DNA of 35,267 nt from Hymenobacter lapidarius (GCF_001816145.1 NZ_MDZB01000106.1:1-35267); one strand, 5' to 3'; shown: positions 23,666 through 31,958, counted from the first letter of the stretch. Numbers and translations: made by a program. Notes: a model not told the origin generated them from the sequence alone.

Positions 23666-24532
23666 ATGAATCCTTCGATTGTAGTCCTGACCAACCTGTC
23701 GGCAGCGGCGGATAAAGCCGCCCGGTACGCCGCGGTGCTGGGGGCACCCCTGCACGCGCAGGTGACCTTGCTGCACTTGTACCACGACCCCGTGATGCTG
23801 GCCCCTGAGCTGGCCATCGTCACGGCGGCCCAAACCGACCGCAACTACGCGGAGTCGGCGGCGGGCGTGCGCCGGCTGGCCCAACGACTGCCGGATACCC
23901 CCGAAGTCACGGTGTCGGTGCGGCCCATGCCCGAGGCCGTGGCAGAAGCCATCCAACAGCATCAGCCCCTGCTGCTGGCCATGGGACTGAGCCCGGAGCA
24001 CGATTTTCTGGACGAACTGCTGCACAACCAGCTGCTGCCCGTGCTGCGGGCCACGCACCAACCCGTGCTACTGGTGCCCGAAGCGGCTTCGGCGTCGGCG
24101 TTGCCGCGCCGCGTGCTGCTGGCTCTCGACGCCGAGCCGTTCAGCCTCGACGCGGCGGGCAAGAACCTGGGCCCGCTGCTGGCTGCCTGGCAGGCGGCGT
24201 ACACCGTCACCCACATCGTGCTCAACGACCAGGCGCCGCCCCCCCGCAGCCCCCTGCACGTGGCCGATGTGCGCGCCAGCGGCCTGCTACCACCCGACGC
24301 CCCGCTGTGGCTGTACCAGGAAACGGATGTGGCCCCCGCCGCTGGCATCCTGCAAGCGCTGGCCGATACCCAGGCCGACCTACTGGTGCTCATAGCGCGG
24401 CCCCGCAGCTTCCTCGGCCAGCTGTTCCACCACAGCGTGACGGCCGAGGTGCTGCGCCGCAGCCCCGTGCCGGTGCTGCTGGTGCCGGCAGCCGCCCCCG
24501 ACGTGCCGGACTGGATGCCGGCCATGAGCTGA
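23666..24532 (+). CDS. Universal stress protein, tandem-domain (type B)
   Basis: 288 residues from ATG 23666; the upstream in-frame extension overlaps the previous USP. Half 1: MNPSIVVLTNLSAAADKAAR, VTLLHLYHDPVMLAPEL and QPVLLVPEAAS. Half 2: RRVLLALDAEPFSLDAAGKN, LAAWQAAYTVTHIVLNDQA and LLVLIARPRSFLGQLFHHSV, ending PVPVLLVPAAAP. Its N-terminal half is most like the type C USP at 24630, while its C-terminal loop is like type A/D, so it may be a recombinant between types. No counterpart exists in the left arm, where a second type A copy takes this slot. Confidence 0.88.
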   Translation: MNPSIVVLTNLSAAADKAARYAAVLGAPLHAQVTLLHLYHDPVMLAPELAIVTAAQTDRNYAESAAGVRRLAQRLPDTPEVTVSVRPMPEAVAEAIQQHQPLLLAMGLSPEHDFLDELLHNQLLPVLRATHQPVLLVPEAASASALPRRVLLALDAEPFSLDAAGKNLGPLLAAWQAAYTVTHIVLNDQAPPPRSPLHVADVRASGLLPPDAPLWLYQETDVAPAAGILQALADTQADLLVLIARPRSFLGQLFHHSVTAEVLRRSPVPVLLVPAAAPDVPDWMPAMS

Positions 24533-24574
24533 GGCCATCCTTCCAAGCCGCCCCCGGCCTTTCCCATTCAACGC

Positions 24575-24596
24575 CCCGGCCGAACGTCCGGCCGGG
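24575..24596 (+). terminator. GC hairpin between USP genes (possible attenuator)
   Basis: A perfect 8-bp stem CCCGGCCG/CGGCCGGG (24575-24582 and 24589-24596) with a 6-nt loop lies 34 bp before the type C USP start. No T-tract follows, so it is not a standard intrinsic terminator. It could stabilise the upstream message or cause pausing. Confidence 0.35.
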
Positions 24597-24629
24597 TGCG
24601 GCATTCCGCCACTTAACCTTCTCTTTGCC

Positions 24630-25475
24630 ATGAAACCCAACCTCGTTGTGCTCACCGATTCTTCGCCGGCGGCGAAACAAGCGCGGGCCTATGCCGCCGT
24701 GCTGGCCGCGGCGCTCGGGGCCGAAGTCCACCTCGTACACGTGTACCCCACCCCGCCCATGACCTCGCGGGTGGCCGTGGTGCTGCAAGCCACCAATAAA
24801 CGCTACGTGCGGCAGGAACGGCGGGCCCTGGAGCAGCTGGCGGCCGATTTTCCCGTGCCGGCCACGGCCGATACGCTGGAAACCGGCTGGGACGAGGCCG
24901 TGCAGCAAGCGCTGAACCAGTACCGCCCCTTGCTGCTGGTAGCCGGCCTGACGGCCACGCACGGGCAGTTTGACGAATGGCTGAGCAACCGCACCCTGCC
25001 CCTGGCCCGCGAAACGGGCTACCCGCTGCTGCTGGTGCCCGCCCACCTGCCCGCGGAAGCCTTGCACCCGCCCCGGCGCCTGGTGCTGGCCGTGGAGAAC
25101 CGGCCCTTTGCCCTGACGCCCCAGGCAAAAGAATTAAGCACGGTGTTCGATGCGCTGGCCACTGAAATCATCACCGTGACCGTGGTGCCGGGGCTGGAGC
25201 CGGAAGGCGGGGAGCAAGGTTTGCTGGCGGCCCGGCAGAGCGGCCTGGCCGGCATGATGCCGCGCAGCCCGCTCCACCAGGTAGTAGGTGCGGCAGCCGC
25301 CCCCGGAATCCTGGAAGCCGGGCAGGAGCTTTCGGCCGACGTGGTGGCGATGATTGACGTTGGGCACGGCTGGGCGCACAAGCTGCTAGTCGACAGTGTT
25401 ATCGAACAAGTGCTGCGCGAGGTTTCCGTGCCGCTGCTGCTACTCTCGGCACCAAAAGCTTTCCTGGATGAATAG
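24630..25475 (+). CDS. Universal stress protein, tandem-domain (type C)
   Basis: 281 residues: MKPNLVVLTDSSPAAKQARA, VHLVHVYPTPPMTSRVAVVL and YPLLLVPAHLPAEALHPPRR, then LVLAVENRPFALTPQAKELS and VVAMIDVGHGWAHKLLVDSV with IEQVLREVSVPLLLLSAP. The loop GHGWAHKLLVDSV keeps one glycine and the final D-S, closer to a canonical Usp nucleotide loop than types A, B and D. It is the intact homologue of the stub at 13609. Start ATG follows ctttgcc with no Shine-Dalgarno sequence, as for its neighbours. Confidence 0.88.
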   Translation: MKPNLVVLTDSSPAAKQARAYAAVLAAALGAEVHLVHVYPTPPMTSRVAVVLQATNKRYVRQERRALEQLAADFPVPATADTLETGWDEAVQQALNQYRPLLLVAGLTATHGQFDEWLSNRTLPLARETGYPLLLVPAHLPAEALHPPRRLVLAVENRPFALTPQAKELSTVFDALATEIITVTVVPGLEPEGGEQGLLAARQSGLAGMMPRSPLHQVVGAAAAPGILEAGQELSADVVAMIDVGHGWAHKLLVDSVIEQVLREVSVPLLLLSAPKAFLDE

Positions 25476-25564
25476 CTCCAGGCTCCGCTCAACCGGCCCC
25501 AGGCCATTGCTTGCGTTGCCACTGCGCCCCGCTTTTACTGCTCTTACCGCCTAATCCCCCGGCC

Positions 25565-26485
25565 ATGTCCCTTACCCTCGTTGTTTTCGCCGGTTTTTTC
25601 CAGGCCGCCCGCCACACGGTGCAGTACGCCAACACCCTGACCCAGGCCCTGCGCGGCCAGCTGGTGCTGCTGCACGTGAACCGCGCTTCCCTGTTCGACC
25701 CGTACGCCACGGTGCCCGAGCACTACCACCAGGAGGAGCTGGCCCGGCAAACCGAAACCGCCGCGGCCCTCTACCGCATGGCCGAGGAGCTATCCAGCCG
25801 GCCCACCGTGGAAGTAGCCACCGACCTGCTGCCGGAAATTGCGCAGGACCAGGCCGCCCGCCACCAGCCGGCCTTGTTCGTGCTCAGCCCGCCCTACCAG
25901 CCCCACGAAAACGCGGCCAGCCTGGCCACCGGCTGCGCCGATTTGCTGCGCGGCGGCCACCATCCCTTGCTAGTGGTGCCCGCTGCTGCTTCCACAGAGC
26001 AGCCGCCCCGCCGCATTCTAATTGCCGCCGACCGCGAGGCCTTTACGCTGACGCCGGCGGCGCTGGCCTTGCATCCGCTTTTTGCCCTGCCCGGCGTCGA
26101 AATCATCGCGGCCCACGTTTCGGATAGCGGCGACGACGATGCCGGCTGCGGCGCCGCATTGCGGGCCGTGCAGCTGAGCGGCCTGGTGAAAGGTTTGGCC
26201 ACGCCCGCGCTGCGCGGCTATGAGCACGATAATTACGCCGAAGGCGTACTGGCCGCCGTGGCCGACACCCAGGCCGACCTGGTGGTGGTGCTGGCCCGCC
26301 AGCGCAGCTACTTTAGCGAGCTATTTCACCGCAGCGTGACGGCGCAGCTGCTGGAGCGCTGCCCCGTGCCGGTACTGGTACTGCCCGTGGTGCCGGAAGC
26401 GGTGGCCGCCCCGTCGTCTGGGCACACTACTGATGCGGTAAACTGGACGGCCGGCGCCCTGGCGGGCCTGAGCCCGGCGAATTGA
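25565..26485 (+). CDS. Universal stress protein, tandem-domain (type D)
   Basis: 306 residues: MSLTLVVFAGFFQAARHTVQ, LVLLHVNRASLFDPYATVPE, then RRILIAADREAFTLTPAALA and GVEIIAAHVSDSGDDDAGCG, ending with VVLARQRSYFSELFHRSVTA and CPVPVLVLPVVPEA. The distinctive opening VFAGF in place of VLTD is shared only with the frameshifted gene at 12591. An acidic cluster (SGDDDAG) precedes helix 4 of half 2. It is the last USP of the right arm; its stop overlaps a possible TTG start of the LOG gene, whose likely ATG is 38 bp further on. Confidence 0.9.
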   Translation: MSLTLVVFAGFFQAARHTVQYANTLTQALRGQLVLLHVNRASLFDPYATVPEHYHQEELARQTETAAALYRMAEELSSRPTVEVATDLLPEIAQDQAARHQPALFVLSPPYQPHENAASLATGCADLLRGGHHPLLVVPAAASTEQPPRRILIAADREAFTLTPAALALHPLFALPGVEIIAAHVSDSGDDDAGCGAALRAVQLSGLVKGLATPALRGYEHDNYAEGVLAAVADTQADLVVVLARQRSYFSELFHRSVTAQLLERCPVPVLVLPVVPEAVAAPSSGHTTDAVNWTAGALAGLSPAN

Positions 26486-26523
26486 TAACGGCCGCTCCCG
26501 GTGTGGTGGGGGAAGCCGCCCGG

Positions 26524-27249
26524 ATGGCGCCGGGCACCGCGCGCGATGAGCGCCGGTTTCTCACCGGGCCCACCACCCGCCGGCGCGAGCTGCGCTTTCT
26601 ATGGACGGTGCTGCGCGAGTTCCTGCACGGGTTTCGGGTGCTGCACTTCGTGGGGCCGTGCGTGACGGTGTTCGGCTCGGCGCGGGTGGCCGAGGACTCG
26701 CCGTTTTACGACCTGGCCCGGCAGCTGGGGGCGGGCCTGAGCCGGCAAGGCTTCACGGTGCTCACCGGTGGCGGGCCGGGCCTGATGGAAGCGGCCAACC
26801 GGGGCGCCCGCGAGGCCGGCGGGCCGTCCATCGGCTGCAACATCGTGCTGCCCACCGAGCAGCACCCCAACTCCTACCTGGACCGTTGGCTGGCCTGCCG
26901 GTATTTCTTCGTGCGCAAGGTGCTGCTGGTCAAATACTCCTACGCCTTTGTGATAATGCCGGGGGGCCTGGGCACGCTCGATGAGCTATTTGAGGCCCTT
27001 ACCCTCATCCAAAACAAGAAGATTCTGGATTTCCCCGTCGTGGTGGTGGGCCGCGCCTACTGGGCGTCGCTCGTGGCGCTGCTGGCCGACATGCAGCATC
27101 ACGGCATGGTGGCCGCCGCCGACTTACAGCTGCTCACCTATACCGACTCGGTGGAAGAGGCGCTGGCCCACATCGAGCGGCACGCTGTGGTCAAGTACCG
27201 GTTGGTGGCCCGCCGCCCGCCGCGCCGCCGGTGGTGGCTGGGGGAGTGA
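26524..27249 (+). CDS. LOG-family protein (Rossmann, lysine-decarboxylase-like fold)
   Basis: 241 residues from ATG 26524 (a TTG at 26482 would overlap the USP stop). FVGPCVTVFGSARVAEDSPF and LTGGGPGLMEAANRGAREAG form the nucleotide-binding part. VIMPGGLGTLDELFEALTLI contains the PGGxGTxxE motif of LOG enzymes, which cleave nucleoside 5'-monophosphates to free base plus ribose 5-phosphate. KKILDFPVVVVGRAYW and the C-terminal helices are typical. The last residues are strongly basic (RRPPRRRWW). Cytoplasmic. It ends the USP operon of the right arm; whether it produces cytokinin-like bases is not implied by the sequence. Confidence 0.88.
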   Translation: MAPGTARDERRFLTGPTTRRRELRFLWTVLREFLHGFRVLHFVGPCVTVFGSARVAEDSPFYDLARQLGAGLSRQGFTVLTGGGPGLMEAANRGAREAGGPSIGCNIVLPTEQHPNSYLDRWLACRYFFVRKVLLVKYSYAFVIMPGGLGTLDELFEALTLIQNKKILDFPVVVVGRAYWASLVALLADMQHHGMVAAADLQLLTYTDSVEEALAHIERHAVVKYRLVARRPPRRRWWLGE

Positions 27250-27295
27250 GGCCGCCGCTGATGGCGCGCTCACCCGCTAGTCTCCATATCGGTAC

Positions 27296-27323
27296 AGCGC
27301 CATTTATTATAGCGCCATTTATT
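27296..27323. repeat. Two direct copies of agcgccatttatt
   Basis: The 13-mer agcgccatttatt occurs at 27296-27308 and 27311-27323, a period of 15 bp, just upstream of promoter P5. It could be a protein-binding pair or a small slippage duplication. No other copy was noticed in the window. Confidence 0.5.
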
Positions 27324-27352
27324 GCGGCGCGGCGCATTGGTGGCGGGTGGGG

Positions 27353-27418
27353 CTAATGAATATCACCTGATTGGCTGATTATCGTCAGGGCACGGGAGGG
27401 GATTGGGGCGGAATTTTG
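27353..27418 (+). promoter_or_regulatory. FNR/CRP-type double-site promoter P5
   Basis: Site 1 CTAATGAATATCAC (27353-27366, the weakest), site 2 CTGATTATCGTCAG (27375-27388), -7 box GAATTTTG (27411-27418). Spacings are again 22 and 29.5 bp. Start predicted near 27423, ~50 nt before the small peptide gene at 27474. Confidence 0.72.
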
Positions 27419-27473
27419 CCTGCTCCTATTTTACTCACCACGGGCTGCAACAAGTCCTTATTTCCTTTCAGCC

Positions 27474-27566
27474 ATGATAACCCCAACGATTCTGTTTTCG
27501 GTGATGCTGGTGGCGGCGTTGGCCGTGTTTAGTGCGTACTCCCGCGCCACGCGGCCGCAACATTAG
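27474..27566 (+). CDS. 30-residue single-span membrane peptide (hypothetical)
   Basis: The ATG at 27474 (context cagccATG, as for verified-looking neighbours) opens MITPTILFSVMLVAALAVFS then AYSRATRPQH and TAG. It has one membrane helix and a short basic tail. No family is recognised. It is the first ORF downstream of promoter P5, with a ~50-nt leader, and 91 bp ahead of the NmrA-type gene. The alternative is a leader ORF affecting translation of the next gene. It resembles the peptide at 15224 in layout but not closely in sequence. Confidence 0.5.
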   Translation: MITPTILFSVMLVAALAVFSAYSRATRPQH

Positions 27567-27657
27567 CCTAAACCCGTCCGATAACTCAGCGGCCCGTTCA
27601 GGTTTTGCCCGGCGGCTGACAGGTCGCCGGCCCTTCCATTCCCCTTACCCTGGCCAC

Positions 27658-28545
27658 ATGCCCTCAATCCCTCGCCTGCTGCTTACCGGGGCCACGGGCA
27701 ACGTAGGTGGCGCGGCCCTTCGGGAGTTGCTGCGGCAGCGGCCGGCTGGCACCCAGCTCGTCGTGGCCAGTCGCGAGCCGGAACACGACCGGGCGCACCT
27801 GGCCCTCGGCGCGACTGACCAGATAGACGTTGTGCCGTTCGATTTCACAATGCCCGAAACCATTGCCCCGGCCCTGCGCGGCGTTACGGGCCTGCTGTTG
27901 GTGCGGCCCCCGGCCATCAGTGACGTGGCCCGCTACCTGAAACCGGTGGTGCAGGCCGCGGTGGCGGCGGGGGTGCAACACGTGGTGTTTCTGTCGCTGC
28001 AAGGGGCGCAGTACAACCCCTTTGTGCCGCATCACAAGGTGGAGGGCTACCTGAAAAAGTCCGGCCTGCGCTACTCGCTGCTGCGGCCCAGCTTTTTCAT
28101 GCAAAATCTGAGCACCACCCACCGCGACGACATCCGCCGGCGCGACCAGCTGCTGCTGCCCGCCGGCCACGCCCGCACCAGCTTCGTGGACGCCGCCGAC
28201 GTGGGCACGGTGGCCGCCCGGCTGCTGCTCTCGCCGCCCGCCGTCTCGGCCGGCTATGAGCTGACCGGCCGCACGGCCTTTACCTACGACGAGGTAGCCG
28301 CGCAGCTCAGCGCGGTGCTGGGGCGGCCCATTCGCTACCACGCAGCCAGCATCCGGGCGTTTCGGGCCTACGAGCGGACGAAGGGCACGCCACCGGCCCT
28401 CATCAACGTGATGACGGGCATTTACCTGGCCGCCCGCTTCGGGCTGGCCGCGCACGTGTTGGCGGAGCTGGCCGGGCTGCTGGGCCGGGAGCCGGGCACG
28501 CTGCGGGCGTTTTTGGAACGGGAACGGGCCTGCTGGCTGCCATAA
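27658..28545 (+). CDS. NmrA-type NAD(P)-binding protein (atypical SDR)
   Basis: 295 residues from ATG 27658. The Rossmann motif GATGNVG is at residues 11-17 (MPSIPRLLLTGATGNVGGAA). The catalytic Tyr-x3-Lys of classical SDRs is not evident. QHVVFLSLQGAQYNPFVPHH and LRYSLLRPSFFMQNL are typical of NmrA/TMR-like proteins that bind NAD(P) as redox sensors or act as quinone reductases. FVDAADVGTVAARLLL and YELTGRTAFTYDEVAAQLSA complete the family pattern. The gene follows the P5 peptide and precedes the P-type ATPase by 89 bp on the same strand, so one transcription unit is likely. Specific substrate unknown. Confidence 0.87.
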   Translation: MPSIPRLLLTGATGNVGGAALRELLRQRPAGTQLVVASREPEHDRAHLALGATDQIDVVPFDFTMPETIAPALRGVTGLLLVRPPAISDVARYLKPVVQAAVAAGVQHVVFLSLQGAQYNPFVPHHKVEGYLKKSGLRYSLLRPSFFMQNLSTTHRDDIRRRDQLLLPAGHARTSFVDAADVGTVAARLLLSPPAVSAGYELTGRTAFTYDEVAAQLSAVLGRPIRYHAASIRAFRAYERTKGTPPALINVMTGIYLAARFGLAAHVLAELAGLLGREPGTLRAFLERERACWLP

Positions 28546-28634
28546 TTCACTTTTTAGGCCAGAGCTCCGTTGCCCGCCCAGATGCCGGCTGCCAGTATTC
28601 GCGCTACCCACTTATCCTGCTCGTTCCCCTGCCC

Positions 28635-31148
28635 ATGCCAACCACTCTTTTAGAAACACCGACCTTCGCCCCACCCCCGGCGGGCCTGACGGACGAAGCC
28701 GTGAGCGCCGCCCGCGCCGCGCACGGCCGCAATGTGCTCACCACTGCCACCCACTCGGGGCTGCTGGCCACCCTGCGCGACGTGGTGACGGAGCCCATGT
28801 TTCTGCTGCTGCTGGCGGCGTGCGCGGTATACCTTGTGCTGGGCGAAGTAGCCGAGGCCGTTACGCTGGGCGTGGCCCTGCTGGCGGTGGCGGGCATCTC
28901 CGTCTATCAGCAACTCCGCAGCGACCGGGCGCTGGGGGCCTTGCGCGAGCTGACCCAGCCTCGCGCCCAGGTGCGCCGCAACGGCGTGGTGGCCGCCGTG
29001 CTGGTCGAGGACCTGGTGATGGGCGACGCCGTGCTGGTGGCCGAAGGCAGCCGCCTGCCCGCCGATGGCACCGTGACGGAACTCTCCGACTTTTCCGTGG
29101 ACGAGGCCATCCTCACCGGCGAGGCCGTGCCGGTGGCCAAGGCCGTGGGCGACCCGGTGTTTGCGGGCACCAGCACCGCCGCGGGCAGCGCCTGGCTGAC
29201 GGTCACGGCCGTGGGCGCGGGCACCAAACTCGGCCGCATCGGCCAGAGTATGGCAGCCATTATTCCGGAAAAAACGCCCTTGCAACGCCAGGTCAGCCAG
29301 TTTGTGCTGCGCATGGCCTGGGTAGGCGCCGGCGCGTTTGCCTTGGTGTGGGGCGTGAACTATGCCAAATCCGGCGACTGGGTCACGGCCCTTCTCTTCG
29401 GCCTCACGTTGGCCATGTCCATCCTGCCCGAGGAAATTCCGGTGGCGTTTAGCAGCTTCATGGCGCTGGGCGCGGCCCGCCTGAGCCGCTTGGGCGTGCT
29501 CACCAAGCAGCCCCAGACGGTGGAAAGCCTGGGTTCAGCCACCGTCATCTGCGCCGATAAAACCGGCACGCTCACCCAAGAAGGTATGCGCGTGGCGCAG
29601 CTCTACGACGGCGCCGCCGCCCGCCTCGTGCCGGTGCCCGGCCCCCTCTCGCCCACCGCCGCCCCGGTGCTGGTCTACGCCCGCTGGGCCAGCGAAACCG
29701 AGCCCTTCGATGCCATGGAAAAGGCCATCGTAGCCGCCTTCACCGCCGCTGACCCGGCCCAGGCCGCCGCCCCCGCGCCCATGCTGCACGAATACCCCCT
29801 GGCCGGTACCCCGCCCATGATGACGCACGTGCGCTCCGTAAACGGCGAAACCCACGTGGCCGGCAAGGGCGCGGTAGAACACATTTTGGCCGTGTGCCGC
29901 CCGGCCCCGGCCGTAGCCGAAGAAATCCGGCGGGTGGTCCGGGAGCTGTCGGGGCAGGGCTACCGGGTGCTGGGCGTGGCGCAGGCCACCCCCGCTGGCC
30001 CCGATTTCCCGGCCTCGCAGGACGATTTTGCCTGGGAATTTCTGGGCCTGATTGCCCTCGAAAACCCGCCTAAGGCCAACGCGGCGGCCGTTATTCAGGC
30101 CTTCCTCGCGGCCGGTATTCAGGTGAAGATGATAACCGGCGACTTTCCCGAAACGGCCCAGGCCATTGCCCGGCAGGTAAGCCTGCCGGGGGCCGACTCG
30201 CTGCTCACCGGCCAGCAGGTGATGGATTTGCCCGCCGCCGAACTGCAGTTGCGGGCGGCCGCCACGGCGGTATTCGCCCGCATGTTCCCAGAGGCCAAGC
30301 TGCGGGTGGTGGAAGCCCTAAAAGCCACTGGCGAGGTGGTGGCCATGACCGGCGATGGCGTTAACGACGGCCCGGCCCTCAAGGCCGCTCACATTGGGGT
30401 GGCCATGGGCCGGCGCGGCACTGAAGTGGCCCGGCAGGCGGCCTCGCTGGTGCTGGTCGACGATGACTTGGCCAGCATGGTCACGGCCATCGCGCAAGGT
30501 CGTCGCATCTACCAGAATTTTAAGAAAGCAGTGTTCTACGTTATTTCAATCCACATTCCGATTGTACTCACCGTCGCCGTTCCGCTGCTGGCGGGCTGGC
30601 AGTTCGCCAACCTGTTTTCGCCCGTTCACATCATTTTCCTGGAGCTGGTGATGGGACCCACCTGCTCCATTGCTTTCGAAAACGAGCCGGCTGAGCTTGG
30701 CCAGATGCGCCAGCCGCCGCGCCCGCTCACGGCCACCTTCCTGGCCGGGGCCGAGCTAGGCCGCAGCCTGGCGCAGGGCCTGGGCATCGCGGCAGCCGTG
30801 CTGGGCGTGTACTACGGGGCCATGCAACAGGGCTTGCCCGAGGCGGCGGTGCGCACGCTGGCCTTCGCCACGCTGGTAGGCAGCAACATCCTGCTCACGC
30901 TGGTGAACCGCTCGTTCACGCAGTCGGTCTGGCAAACCCTGCGGGTGCGCAACCGGGTGCTGTGGCTGATGCTGGGCCTTACGCTAGCGCTGCTGCTGAT
31001 TGCGCTCCAGGTACCGGCGGCGCGGCAACTGTTCGGCTTCGTGCCCGTGCCGGCGTGGTGGCTGGGCTGGTGCCTGCTGGCCGCGCTGGTGGGCGTGGGC
31101 TGGGTGGAAGTTTACAAGGCCATGGTGGGTCAGCGAAATAAACTCTAA
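28635..31148 (+). CDS. P-type cation-transporting ATPase (P2-like)
   Basis: 837 residues. Residue landmarks are the actuator loop TGE (161-163, in EAILTGEAVPVAKAVGD), the M4 motif LPEEIPVA (P265), the phosphorylation site DKTGTLT (D308) and the hinge TGDGVNDGP (572-580). Two helices precede the actuator and six follow the hinge in M5-M10 (LTVAVPLLAGWQFANLFSPV; IIFLELVMGPTCSIAFENEP). No metal-binding CxxC domain is present, so it is not a soft-metal P1B pump. PEEIP in M4 instead of PEGLP makes calcium transport uncertain; ion specificity is open. It lies between the NmrA-type gene and the DUF1003 gene. Similar pumps recur in oxygen-limitation loci with USPs. Confidence 0.9.
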   Translation: MPTTLLETPTFAPPPAGLTDEAVSAARAAHGRNVLTTATHSGLLATLRDVVTEPMFLLLLAACAVYLVLGEVAEAVTLGVALLAVAGISVYQQLRSDRALGALRELTQPRAQVRRNGVVAAVLVEDLVMGDAVLVAEGSRLPADGTVTELSDFSVDEAILTGEAVPVAKAVGDPVFAGTSTAAGSAWLTVTAVGAGTKLGRIGQSMAAIIPEKTPLQRQVSQFVLRMAWVGAGAFALVWGVNYAKSGDWVTALLFGLTLAMSILPEEIPVAFSSFMALGAARLSRLGVLTKQPQTVESLGSATVICADKTGTLTQEGMRVAQLYDGAAARLVPVPGPLSPTAAPVLVYARWASETEPFDAMEKAIVAAFTAADPAQAAAPAPMLHEYPLAGTPPMMTHVRSVNGETHVAGKGAVEHILAVCRPAPAVAEEIRRVVRELSGQGYRVLGVAQATPAGPDFPASQDDFAWEFLGLIALENPPKANAAAVIQAFLAAGIQVKMITGDFPETAQAIARQVSLPGADSLLTGQQVMDLPAAELQLRAAATAVFARMFPEAKLRVVEALKATGEVVAMTGDGVNDGPALKAAHIGVAMGRRGTEVARQAASLVLVDDDLASMVTAIAQGRRIYQNFKKAVFYVISIHIPIVLTVAVPLLAGWQFANLFSPVHIIFLELVMGPTCSIAFENEPAELGQMRQPPRPLTATFLAGAELGRSLAQGLGIAAAVLGVYYGAMQQGLPEAAVRTLAFATLVGSNILLTLVNRSFTQSVWQTLRVRNRVLWLMLGLTLALLLIALQVPAARQLFGFVPVPAWWLGWCLLAALVGVGWVEVYKAMVGQRNKL

Positions 31149-31280
31149 CCTGGTCCCCTTCATACCTTCCCCAGTCCTTTCATCCAGCCCCGGCGTGCGG
31201 GAGGAGGGCCGCTTTCTGGCGGGTTCGGCACCTCTATTTTAACTCCTGCCTCCGCTTCGGATTCCTCACTCACTGTTCCC

Positions 31281-31958
31281 ATGACCACCTTTCTCAGTGC
31301 CTGCTCCGGCCTGGCTTTTCCCGAGAGTGAGCGGGTGAGCGGCCTGCTGGTGCGCCAACCCATCCTCGACCTGCTTCGGCAGGACCACCCCAGCTTTCAG
31401 CCCGAAGACTCGCTGGCCGCCACCGAGTTGAACGAGTACCGCCGCCGCTACCTGGAAAACTTCCTCGTGCGCGAAGTCGGGGAACTCTCGGAGTTAGAAG
31501 AAGCCGTGCTCAGCAACGTGCACGAGCACCGCACGCTCACCGACAAGGTAGAAGAGCCGGAGCTGCCCCTGACCCGGGGCCAGCGCTGGGCCGACCACAT
31601 TGCCAGCTTCGGGGGCAGCTGGACTTTCATCCTGCTGTTCTTCGGTGTCATCCTGGGCTGGATTCTGCTGAACGTGGCCGTGCTGCGCCGGCCCGGCTTC
31701 GACCCCTACCCGTTCATCCTGCTCAACCTGCTGCTGTCCTGCCTGGCCGCGCTGCAGGCCCCCGTGATTATGATGAGCCAGAACCGCCAGGAGGAAAAAG
31801 ACCGGGAGCGGGCCAAAAAGGACTACATGATTAACCTCAAGGCCGAGCTGGAATTGCGCATCATGCACGAAAAGCTCGACCACCTGGCGCAGCAGCAGTC
31901 CCAGTTGCTACAGCAGCTGGCTGACCGGCCGGCCGAGGAAAGGCGCAGGGATTCTTAG
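31281..31958 (+). CDS. DUF1003 membrane protein
   Basis: 225 residues. A soluble N-terminal part (SERVSGLLVRQPILDLLRQD) leads to the DUF1003 core: RWADHIASFGGSWTFILLFF, GVILGWILLNVAVL, then PYPFILLNLLLSCLAALQAP and IMMSQNRQEEKDRERAKKDY. Two membrane helices (~residues 113-135 and 145-168) are followed by a long coiled coil (AELELRIMHEKLDHLAQQQS) reaching the C-terminus. The family is widespread and uncharacterised; the cytoplasmic coil may mediate oligomerisation. It is 132 bp after the ATPase on the same strand and probably last in the P5 transcription unit, ahead of a hairpin at 31977. Confidence 0.87.
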   Translation: MTTFLSACSGLAFPESERVSGLLVRQPILDLLRQDHPSFQPEDSLAATELNEYRRRYLENFLVREVGELSELEEAVLSNVHEHRTLTDKVEEPELPLTRGQRWADHIASFGGSWTFILLFFGVILGWILLNVAVLRRPGFDPYPFILLNLLLSCLAALQAPVIMMSQNRQEEKDRERAKKDYMINLKAELELRIMHEKLDHLAQQQSQLLQQLADRPAEERRRDS

